Part shown: one piece after another, positions 55,294-64,000 of the stretch
Layout: each line of letters starts with the position of its first letter
How positions within the stretch are numbered: the stretch's first letter is position 1
Assembly: GCA_002077065.1 (NCBI GenBank)
Contig: NAJO01000081.1
Location: forward strand, 1 to 64,000
Reading direction: 5' to 3'
From: Cryoendolithus antarcticus
Lineage: Eukaryota > Ascomycota > Dothideomycetes > Cladosporiales > Cladosporiaceae
Length of the DNA stretch: 64,000 nucleotides
Made by a program: the position numbers and the translations under genes
The notes under the pieces: model-generated
What the model was told of the DNA's origin: nothing
Seen by the model: only the letters and a program-made list of their open reading frames with translations
Databases searched by the model: none

Positions 55294-56539
55294 CGCGATA
55301 GTGGACAGTGGGAGATATCGACACTCTCCCCCGGAAATGGTGGCGGTAGTCAAGACAGACACATCCTCATCCTCATCCTCATTCTGGAACTGATGTGGCC
55401 GTTACGAAAACCTCGAGGTGTGATGGATACGCCGCCTACGCCTACACGTCGTATAGATCAGATGAAATTGCACTCCGATAGGCCCCTTCCGTCTCTTATA
55501 ACAAGCGACCGCGTGCTACAAGGACTGCAAGCAACTACGGCGCATAAGCAGGATACTCGGGAAGGCGAGTGCTTTGACTCAACGGAGAGCGTCACATATC
55601 TAACATGTCCTGGTACAAAAATGTACATCAATCACGTGCTCGTACAAGCTTAGGGTCCTGGTCGCCGTGGACCACGCCTGCCACTCCGCTCATCGGTTTT
55701 GTCGACCAATTCGCCAGCTTGCTTTGTACCCGTCACCGAAGATCGTGTGCCCGTGGCAGCAGAATGAGGCGTTCGTAAGTGAGATTTACGAAGTTAGGGG
55801 GATCTGTAAGGTAGCCTGTGCGTTTTCCCTAGTCCGATGCAGGAGAGTGTGGGTACGATTGAGCAAAGATACACGAGTCATTGCGGCTGGTTCTACCGAC
55901 TTGCGGCACCTTACATCGCCAGCAAACACCAGTCTCACATCAACCGGCCGTTCCATGGGTGCTCCATGTCACTTATGAGTCATTGATTAGTTGGATCACT
56001 CTACGCCCGCGACTCGAAGTTCACTGTATCTCCTCCGTGTCTGCCGTACCAAGTCTGATGATAATTTTCCTTCGCATCATCTCTCTCGTGCTTGCTTCGA
56101 TCCTTGGGACTGTTTCGCACGAATTCGTGCTACGCTCTACATGACCACCGGCCCCCAGCACCTAGCAACACGCGACTTGAACGATACGATCGCCAGCCCC
56201 TACGAACACCAGCACCTACGCATCATCATGACCTTACCACGTGACGGCTCAGAGCTGCGGCGCATCATCGACCATGTTTCCTTCGAGGTCGCATTGATGG
56301 CGAATCAGGTCTCACCGAGAGTTTGGTGGACTCCCTGGAAGTGCTGTTGTCTAAGATCCGATGCAATGGTCAGGGGATCTCGAGTAGCTCCCTTGTGCAG
56401 AACCTGCGTGGTACGATGAGATACCGGGGAAACGACGGCATTATCACCGACTCTTTCATATGACCGTCTGCATACCCTCATCCACCTTGTTCTTTCCCAA
56501 CGCGTCTCGTTCCCCGCTCGGGCTTCCAAAAGGATTCCC
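55294..56539. other. no supportable gene
   Basis: Frames at 55393-55653 and 55991-56419 (plus) are motif-free. A short CCTCAT repeat lies at 55364. The right part is the 3' flank of the coiled-coil gene. Confidence 0.4.
55364..55383. repeat. hexanucleotide microsatellite
   Basis: Three and a bit copies of CCTCAT shortly after the end of the deaminase gene. No coding frame with meaning crosses it. Confidence 0.5.
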
Positions 56540-58235
56540 TTAGTCATTCGAAGATACTGGACCTAAGCAACCTCTTCTTCCAAGTCCGTTATCCACCCAG
56601 CTCGCTTGCACAGTAGTCCTCTCAGGTCTCCGTATCCTGTTCTGGTTATTGTTGCCCCGGTCTTGTTGAGGACTCGACGGCAATCTTTCCATTTCTTCCT
56701 CAGCGGACTGAGCCTGTGACGACATGAAGAATACGCCAGGAGTCTCTGGGCTACCTTCATTGCCGTGATACGTGTATAGGCGTGGAAAGATAGCAAACAT
56801 AGCTTCGTCTCGGCCGGGACGTGCATCAACCCCTTGCTTTTTGATGATAGGTTGGCTTGCATCGCACACCAACTCGTCCCAAGACCAGTCAACGTAATGT
56901 GTTATATCAAAGCGTGGCTCGACTGCCTCCGTGAAGCGACACAGCTCTCGCCAAGCCTCACTTGCATTTTCTGCAATATCCTCCAGGTCGTTTCGAAATT
57001 TGGGCTGTTCGCTAGGCGCTAATAACCCCCGGACCAGTGCCATGAAATCGTTACACAACTCATCGATTCGTTCAGAGAGGATCCCTTCCTGCTCACTAGG
57101 AAGTAGCGCCTGAATTGAGGCGCGGACAACGGACTCTTTCGCGCTGCCTGCCTGGGCTTGCCGAACTAGCATGTCGCGGATGCCACTATCTCGGCGCAGG
57201 AGATAGGTCGGATGGAAGAGGTACTCCACAAAGGCGCGTGCCAAGCTTGGCAGAATAAATATGCATCGCATTTGCTTCGCTGCGATCGTGTTACTCTGCG
57301 GCACCGGCAACGACTTAATCGAGTGACTTATTGGTTTCAATCGTGACCATAAAGATTTTGTCTATCAGAATACGTCAGCTAGTAGCGCTTGTACAGTAAA
57401 GTCCGAATTGATTGAACACTCGGAATACCGAACGTCATGTCACGATAGAATGTTGAGAAGACTGCTTCCACAGTGTTTGATCAAACAGCGTCTAGCCCCC
57501 CCATCCTACTCCGCAGTTAGTTGGCGGTCTCACACAGCGTTCTCGTGTCTTTTCCACTCACACTTTTAGATCGTCTCGTAAAGGAACCGTCAGTTTTGCA
57601 GCATCCTGCAACTGCTGTTCCATCCATTCACTCTGCTTCTTCAAATTCGTCCAGGCTTTCTGTAGCTCCTTGTTTTCAGTCTCGAGCTGCGCAATCCTCG
57701 CCTCACAGTTCTTGTTCGCGGTAGTCCAAGCTCCGTTTTTCTGCTTCTCAGCTCCTATTGCTTTGATAAGACCCTGAACTTTGTCGCCGCCAATTTTGAT
57801 ATCCAGGTCTTTCTGCTTCACTTGGTCCTCTAGTGTCTTGATCCGAGTCGACTGGTTCACCTCAGCAGTCTTCAAAGAGCCGACCCTCTTCCTGCTTTCC
57901 GTTAGTTGCTGCTGTAAGGTTTTGACCCGCTCTTGAAGTTGCTTCTCCCTAGCAAGCTGATCGTCACAATCTTGGTTGTAGTCTTTCAACCCCTCTCGCC
58001 TGGCAAGTTGATGAAGTCTCTCTTTCTCATCACGAGATCTGACTTCCTCTACTAGAGCTGGAACCTCGTCGATGCTATCCAAGATGCTGCCGATTGCTTT
58101 GTCCTTCGACAACTTCTTAGCCGACTCTAGGAGAGTCTCGAACACTTTTCTTGTCTCTGTTGGTACAGCAGGTTGTTCTTCGCTTTCGAATTTGGGAACG
58201 TCGTCGTTGGGCGATTCTTTGCTGACTTGTGCCAT
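56540..58235 (-). CDS. coiled-coil protein with conserved fungal C-terminal helical domain
   Basis: ATG 58235 opens a 225-codon exon: a short acidic start, VFETLLESAKKLSKDKAIGS, then a long coiled coil (residues about 85-215, for example REKQLQERVKTLQQQLTESR). It ends at a donor-like AAAGTGTGAGT near 57560. After about 220 bases with several stops the sense resumes at about 57340: LPVPQSNTIAAKQMRCIFIL, RAFVEYLFHPTYLLR, LLPSEQEGILSERIDELCND and FTEAVEPRFDITHYVDWSW. This pairing, coiled coil then PxSN-xxAAKQMR and FRPTYLL-like helices, occurs in fungal hypothetical proteins. The linking segment (57341-57530) contains TGA and TAG in its best frame and seems eroded, so the gene may be a pseudogene. 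Function unknown; likely an oligomeric scaffold. Confidence 0.55.
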
Positions 58236-59443
58236 TATTGGTTGGAGATGGTGCAGATGAGCTAGCCACCAGGGTCCTGGGACCTGGGCCGTGGTTTCAA
58301 TACTGCTATAGTAGGGACTAATTCGTCCTTACCTGATGCTCCACGGTGAACTCAGCCTATAATGTTTGATCTTCAGGCAAGATCGCCTACAAGACGCCCT
58401 TGTGACAGCAAGCCTTGCATACCCGGATTCGACAGGTCGTGGCTCAGATCTATTGGCTGAGCGTGGGACTGCATACTATAGTGGTTTGCAGCTAGTGTGC
58501 GTCGCCACTCTGTGTACACGTAGTGTGCTGCGCGTTGCTCCTCAACGGAGCTGATAGTCTACTTGACCGGTGAAACATTGAGCGAATCAGTAGTTGCGAT
58601 CGGGGATAATTAGGGCCAGTTAATTGCTTGCGGGATTATGCTAAGTGCCATGATAGGGATGGAGCGCTGATCTTGCAGCGATACGAAAGGCAGCCATTCC
58701 GGCCGTGTGGATGTAGCATCGGCGCGCGAAGACCTATGCATGCCTGCCGTTATGCTGTCTTCAATAACACCCCACTAGCAAAACATGCAGACATTGTGAA
58801 AGCTATGGAATGGCAGTGGATCATGTAAGGAAATTTGTAGAAGATGCTGGAATCGGGGCGACGTGGCTTTTCACCGCATTTCCGCATACACCATCGAGAT
58901 CAAGAGAAGAAGTCATTGTAAGCCTCCCGACATGCCGGCTCTGGGGACATCAGAGTCTGCCTCTCCGGCGCTTGAGCAAAAGCTACCATCGACGACGTCC
59001 CCAGTCCCTGAATCGAGATCACCTTTTCGGAAACAATACGACGTTGGAGTTGCGCGTGCTCGACCGACAAACGTGCTGGGTCGGTAGTTCGCAAGTGTTC
59101 TATCACAGAGGTGAACAGTGGCCCACTTTTCGGCAGCATCTTCGTCCAACTATTGGTATCAGCAAAATCGAGCCGTAAATTGATATCATTGACAACATAC
59201 AAGGACTCGGACAATTCGCAACCCAGAACCAATACGATACCTCCATCCACAGTGATTTCCAGATTCTTGTATCAATGTGCGAAGTCAAGCCTTGCTACTA
59301 CCGTTTTCTCGACTTCGTTCGGATCGTAGCTAATCCGCCCCCCCGATCTGCACTGTCTAGGCAATCATATCAGCGGGTGGCTGACCAATGCGCTGGTGGA
59401 TCTCTACAAGCACGATGCAAGCTATACGCTGCGCCATACGAGA
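58236..59443. other. no firm gene
   Basis: A minus-strand frame at 58900-59250 (VIEHLRTTDPARLSVEHAQL, VISIQGLGTSSMVAFAQAPE) looks coded and may be a 3' exon of the gene fragment at 59444-59851. The plus strand is open over the same bases. I leave both unassigned. Confidence 0.3.
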
Positions 59444-59851
59444 CTAAGCGTCATCACATTGTGCCTTCATGTAGAACTCGACCATCTGACCTGAGTCGGT
59501 AGCGCCCAGGATCGGGTGCGAAGGGTTGATACAGAACGACAGAGGATGCTGTGTCCATCGCCTAGCATTCATGGTGAGAAATCGCAAGGTTTGCAGATCA
59601 GGGCCCAGATATTTGAAGAACTTCGGAACGCGAGCCGCTTCATGGGAGCCAATTGTTTGAATCTTGAATCTTGATGCTCCAAAGCAATCAGGTCGGGCAA
59701 TTTGCATGTCGTGCAGGGCTTGCAGAACGGTCGCCAGTTCGTCCAGATCTTCCCATGTTGGTTTTTGTATTAATATCATATCGATGTACACGAAGAACTG
59801 ACCCACCCTTACTAGGTGTTCAAGCAATAAGACAAGGAACTGGCTCGACAT
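59444..59851 (-). CDS. hypothetical protein, member of a duplicated segment
   Basis: A frame of 135 codons that reads MSSQFLVLLLEHLVRVGQFF, WEDLDELATVLQALHDMQIA and LGPDLQTLRFLTMNARRWTQ. Upstream in the same frame NTFPAQNMSSQF continues to about 59890. The first 200 bases are duplicated, in eroded form, at 46881-47150. The helix-rich pattern with a TLR-x-LTMNA element suggests a real fungal protein, perhaps with further exons at 58900-59250, but I cannot name a family. The start is unclear: the ATG of MSSQ is inside the conserved segment. Confidence 0.35.
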   Translation of the reverse strand: MSSQFLVLLLEHLVRVGQFFVYIDMILIQKPTWEDLDELATVLQALHDMQIARPDCFGASRFKIQTIGSHEAARVPKFFKYLGPDLQTLRFLTMNARRWTQHPLSFCINPSHPILGATDSGQMVEFYMKAQCDDA

Positions 59852-59924
59852 GTTCTGCGCAGGGAAAGTATTGAACGATCGTTGGAGTGGTCATCCGGAA
59901 GATACGCCTTATGCCATCGATATG
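59649..59924. repeat. paralogous segment, copy 2
   Basis: Matches 46881-47150 in the same orientation over its whole length. This copy keeps a longer open minus-strand frame than copy 1 and is therefore closer to the ancestral sequence. It ends about 85 bases before a fragment of the dispersed repeat. Confidence 0.65.
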
Positions 59925-60805
59925 TCATGATGGCGTGAATTAGCCACGTCCTTCGCCCTCGATGCGTGTATGCCCGACTTATGCTATCTAGCACAATTGA
60001 TGGTCTGTAGAATGCAGGGTCTACGCTAAATCGCCGCACGGCCAGCTAGCGCAACGTTAATATGACCACCGCACGGACACGTGGCAAGCGTCTTACTGAC
60101 ATCTCGATTTTGGAAAATTTTGGGGAAGGACGCAGGAGAATGTCTGCGCCTGTGGTCGATGAGTTGACGCATGCCCTCTCAGTCCAAATTCCCGGGCCGA
60201 TCTTCTTAATCGCGCACACCTGGCATGGTTTGACACAAGCAATATAGCTGATTACATACATGCGAAGAACGGCCATGTCCGACCTTTTGCGATATCTTTC
60301 GCGACGAAGCGACGCAGGTACCGACGATCGATGGCGTAATGGATCTGCACACACTCTGGCCAATTACCATGGACCTTACCAGCTGCCATGAGCATTCTGC
60401 AGCTTGGGCCTCTTTGTGTTCGAAGCCGTGAACAAGGAAGTGTTGCTCGACCAACGCGGACCTATGCACGAGGCTTCATGCCGCACACCCAGCGCTTCTA
60501 TCCAAGCGACACTCGAAGGCTTTGCAAAGTAGCCACTGCGAGGTGACACGGCTGCGGGCACAGAATGGTATCATGCACAATCTCAGTGGCTGAAGACCAA
60601 TATCGCAGTGACAGTGATGCACAGTGTGATTTCTTAATCAAGTGCATGATCTTGCTATAGATGTGCCCATCTCTTCCGCCCTTCGAAACTGACAACGTCA
60701 CCTCTCAGTCTCCGCTACATCCCAAGGAAAATTTTCATACGCGAAAGATTGAGATCCCGCACCCAGACACGTCTCGTCGCGAAGGAGTGTCAGACTATCC
60801 GCATC
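59925..60805. other. intergenic, upstream of the second DUF3638 gene
   Basis: Contains copy C of the dispersed repeat (60011-60061). The remaining sequence has only motif-free frames. The last 150 bases before 60806 are CT- and CA-rich and are the likely promoter/leader of the DUF3638 gene; no specific element is evident. Confidence 0.4.
60011..60061. repeat. dispersed repeat family, short copy C
   Basis: CGCTAAATCGCCGCACGGCC followed by AGCTAGCGCAACGTTA repeats the core of copies A and B (GCGCTAAA, CGCCGCAC, TAGCGC). The end ACGT-TA has the same form as the outer end of the inverted-repeat element at 24694, hinting at a Tc1/mariner-type terminus. Confidence 0.5.
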
Positions 60806-63800
60806 ATGGCGATGCAGACCATCGCAGATGGAGTCCAACGACTCGTGGATCACGTCTTCTTACCACCAAAGCTTCCACTCCGGGCAGACGAAGCCAGCGA
60901 AGTTGCCCTCATCGACACTACCATAGAGGCGATGAACTCACTCGCAAATATGGTGCTCCCAGGTTTAGTACCCGCGGCTCTAGTCAATGCCGTGACGCTT
61001 CTCACCAACTTGAAAGCTGTCAACAGTCGGCCTGGTGGTAAGACAGACGAAACGGAACTTCATAGGATCTTGATCGCTCTCCAACCTGGCCAGATGCTGG
61101 CTGTGAAGGTCAGCGCTCAAAACGCTGCGATTCTGGTCACTCGGAAGCCGCAGGTATTGATTTTCGAAGAGTTTGAGTTGTCACCCCAAAACAAGGCAGT
61201 CATTGCAACAAAGGGTCGACTCATCCGCACCTTTCCAGGCTTGGCGGTCGCAGTGAAGGCTGACCTCCTTACTCAATCGGACTTCTCTTCGATGGTTGCA
61301 AGTACGATTGCGACAATGTGCCCCCAGAAAGTACCGGGCATGCAACCGAAATCGAAAAAGGCCGGCACCGATCATGATGAGCATCGCGATACTACTAAGC
61401 CCGCAATGGTCTCCGAACTACTTTTCGGAGTACTGAGGGGCATCGGGGAATCCATCCCCGTGTCGACGATTTCGAAGCACACTCGCGATGAGGTGCTTTA
61501 CCACTGTGCGGAAAGTCCATGGCAACGATCGCCCATGTCGCTACTGGTTCGAGTCGCCCTACAACTGGTCATTTCGCGGTCTCCCGACGGCTCCTACGAA
61601 CTCTATAAAGAGGTCATAGTGTTTGTCATGACTCATCTCCTTGGAAAAGCCTCTCACTTGCCGACTGAAACCATCTACGTCATGAAAGCAAAAGTTCATT
61701 GGCGTTTGCAAAAGCTGTCAGGGGCGGGTCCGCCAACACTTCCAAGCTCAGTATACACAAATATCAACTCCACTCTCCAGCACGCATCGGACACTGTTTC
61801 CGCCCGTTGGGCAACCATCCAGCGCCAAGATGCCCGCGATATGCAACTCGACGACCTCGCGACGTTGGATTTTGAGGAAGATACTCTGGTAGCGCTTCCA
61901 GCGCTCGATGAATACATTCGTGCGACCTTGTCCCGCCAGCACGATAGTCTCCGTCCTTGCTTCTTGCCCTGTTCGCAAACCATCGCCCATAATCTGGATG
62001 GTCTCCCAAATCTGCCAGGTAATAACTCCGAAGATCCTCCGCACGCTGCTGTCAACCTCATGCGATTTGAATAATGGGTAGCGGAACAAGTCGAAGATTG
62101 GGCGGTCACCTACAACGAAGCCAGCGCGTGCGAAAAGTTGCACGAACTCATGATGCAATACCATGCACTCGCAAGCAGTCAGTATTCTGGCAATCCTGAG
62201 GCAATTTCTGTCATGGTGTTGACCATTTTCGAACTGTGGGTTGCTTGCGACAAGGTTGCGATACGCATCAGCCCGTTGATTGGTAAGTTCGATCCTGGCG
62301 TCCCATCCGACCTTCTGCAAAATCTACTGCTTCCTTGCCTTGATCAGATGAAGCGGCTCTCTCGACTAGAGTGCTACCTGGACACACGACGGTTGGACAG
62401 CACTGAGTCAACAGGTTGCATGTTCGACACGAAGAGTAGGCTGAGCTACGCTAGCTTCTATTTCGACAAATCTCTGCCCCATCAACAGCTGTTATCGACG
62501 ATCGAGCGCAATGCAAACACTTCTCGCGAAGCGAAACGGGAAGAACTCCGACTCGTAAAAACCAATTATTCTCGTATTGATACGCTATACAATCAGATTG
62601 ATCACCAATACACTATCAAGGTCATCGATGATTGGTGTGATCCACCAGAGACGGAAAGAGTGCAAAGCCGCGGTTGTCAGAAGTGCGATTACCAAACGCA
62701 GCGTGAGAGATTATCGATCGGGGTCCATGAGTGGCCGCTTCCAAGCGATCCTTTCGAAGCCAAAGCTGTTATCGTTGAATTACAAGTCTCATCGTGGTTT
62801 GGGCACTGGCGAGACTGTCGATTCGATCTTCTCAAAGACGTGCTTAAAGGAGAAAGTGATCGAGTGCAGGTTCGAACACCGTACAAGCCATCAACCAACG
62901 ACCCACATCTGAAACGATATCTCAAGCATTCACGATCCCACCGTATAGGACTGATGTCTGAGCTCAAGCCCGTTTCCAGCACTCACTACAACAGCAAAAA
63001 TCTCACGACACTCAGCGAAAGCGAAGTCTGTGTTCGCAACGGTTTGCAATATCGATACTACGATACAGAAAGTGATGCATACACAGGTACAATCGCTTTC
63101 AAAGATATCATTCCCCTAGCTTGTACATACAAGCTGGCCTGCCAAGCGCTGCAGCGCTTCATCTTTCGTCCAGCGTCAGCACCAGATGGACCCGGACCGA
63201 ACCTCGTCATCGCCACCCAGGACTCTTGTCCAGAAGATATGACACTAGATGAATGCAAGAAATTGGCCGCTGTACCCCTTGGACACCACATCCAATAGGC
63301 AAATATCCTTCTACAACTCGCCATGCCTGGTGTGGATTTCAAGAAGCTAGACACGACTTTGATCTTTCTCCAATGCATTTATCAGGTTGGCCCACCGGAA
63401 TCGAACGTCTTGCGCGGGTCTCATGACATGTTACTTCATGACGAGAACGCGTTCTCCCTGGTCCGAACCCTCACGAAGGCGCTGCAAAGAGTCAAACAGA
63501 ACTGGGAATCTTCTCAGGCTGTCCGTATTTTCACGTCGATCGCCGCTCGCGTGCTTTCTCTCAGCCCTTCGGCAGATGTGCAGAACGAATGCCTAGCTTT
63601 CTTGAAGGACGCGCGTGATGTTGCGATGCGTTGGATATTGGACCTACGGCAGAAGTCCTACACAGCTATGGACGATGCTGACAAGACTACGTTCGCTGTC
63701 AAGAGCGCTGAGGTGGCTCTGATTTGCACCCTGACATTCGATGTTGACGATCAACATCACGCCAGTATCTTCGCCCAAGCAAACAACGTTTCGATTCTTG

Positions 63801-64000
63801 TGCAGAGCTCCATCATGGTGCAGGAAGGCGAGCAGGCACATTCTAACCGCCATGAATAGCATTCGATTCTGCTTGACCTGCGCTTCCGACGACTGCTATA
63901 TCGCGTCTTCAAGATCCTCGCGCAGTACCCAAAGGAGCTGGATCGTGCAATTTGTGCGTCGTGGTCTGCATATGTGCCTGGCTGCGATGGCTGGAGTCCA
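60806..64000 (+). pseudogene. DUF3638/DUF3645 giant protein, N-terminal part, runs off the window
   Basis: A single frame of over 1,060 codons starts at ATG 60806 (or 60812): MAMQTIADGVQRLVDHVFLP, later LLFGVLRGIGESIPVST, LVRVALQLVISRSP, ISVMVLTIFELWVACDK, DPGVPSDLLQNLLLPC, DIIPLACTYKLACQALQRF, LLQLAMPGVDFKKLDTTLIF, MRWILDLRQKSY. This is the N-terminal third of the fungal DUF3638 family, whose members exceed 2,500 residues and carry the DUF3638/DUF3645 core further on. Three stops interrupt it in frame: TAA 62072-62074, TAG 63296-63298 (where the family has Trp) and TAG 63857-63859. There are no frameshifts, so it decayed recently or only by base substitution. Whether the core exists lies beyond the window. 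Annotation pipelines sometimes link the family to ubiquitin hydrolases; I see no evidence here. Confidence 0.85.

Noticed and set aside
62870..62885. GGTTCGAAC, as in a tRNA T-loop
   Set aside because: It lies inside the conserved DUF3638 coding frame and no cloverleaf can be drawn around it.
1..64000. CRISPR array, bacterial operon or phage module
   Set aside because: Introns, domain families and gene spacing are fungal; no spaced direct-repeat array was seen.

Overview
The window looks like an accessory, relic-rich region of a filamentous ascomycete genome, probably a dothideomycete-like mould; the class is inferred, not proven. Several recognisable families are typical of these fungi: DUF3638/DUF3645 giant proteins, zf-3CxxC, GFA, DUF7587, fungal BTB/POZ proteins, CorA-like proteins and a PNP-NACHT-ankyrin NLR. 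The introns I could reconstruct are 48-60 nt, have GTAAGT/GTGAGT-like donors and CTAAC/CTGAC-like branch points, and often keep the frame open. GC content looks close to 50% and I saw no tRNA or rRNA gene.

Layout, left to right. 1-5.1 kb: a pyrimidine-rich tract over the tail of a broken Myb-like gene, then a split secreted/GPI-type gene. 5.1-8.3 kb: relic of a PNP_UDP-NACHT-ankyrin NLR (minus strand). 9.7-10.9 kb: broken CorA-like membrane protein. 11.8-12.3 kb: intact GFA enzyme. 12.77-14.3 kb: decayed DUF3638/DUF3645 fragment. 15.5-18.75 kb: retropepsin-like relic, then an ankyrin protein ending in an HxE/CxxC nucleic-acid-deaminase domain. 19.4-27.3 kb: F-box-like gene, pterin-dehydratase-like fragment, two BTB genes, a TA-flanked inverted-repeat element (MITE-like) and a small conserved gene. 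29.7-31.3 kb: HeLo-like/pseudokinase relic. 32.6-36.2 kb: an intact two-finger C2H2 gene, repeats, an intact 3CxxC zinc-finger gene. 37.1-38.65 kb: DUF7587-like gene. 42.45-43.4 kb: broken BTB gene. 44.7 kb: Tc1/mariner transposase end. 47.1-49.0 kb: JmjC gene with one stop codon. 52.9-55.3 kb: a dsRNA-binding-motif gene followed on the same strand by an OTT_1508-type deaminase. 56.5-58.2 kb: coiled-coil gene. 60.8 kb to the edge: N-terminal third of a second DUF3638 protein.

Most of the larger genes carry one or a few lesions while the rest of the frame stays conserved. A striking share of the stop codons stand where the family has Trp (TGG to TAG) or could have Gln (CAA/CAG to TAA/TAG), the spectrum expected from C-to-T change at CpA, as in repeat-induced point mutation. 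Many families present (NLR, HeLo-kinase, deaminases, BTB, JmjC) are ones fungi expand in dispensable, fast-evolving regions and use in allorecognition or nucleic-acid editing. The most interesting candidates are the two unrelated deaminases, one beside a dsRNA-binding gene. Gene functions are assigned from remembered family motifs only; no search was run.
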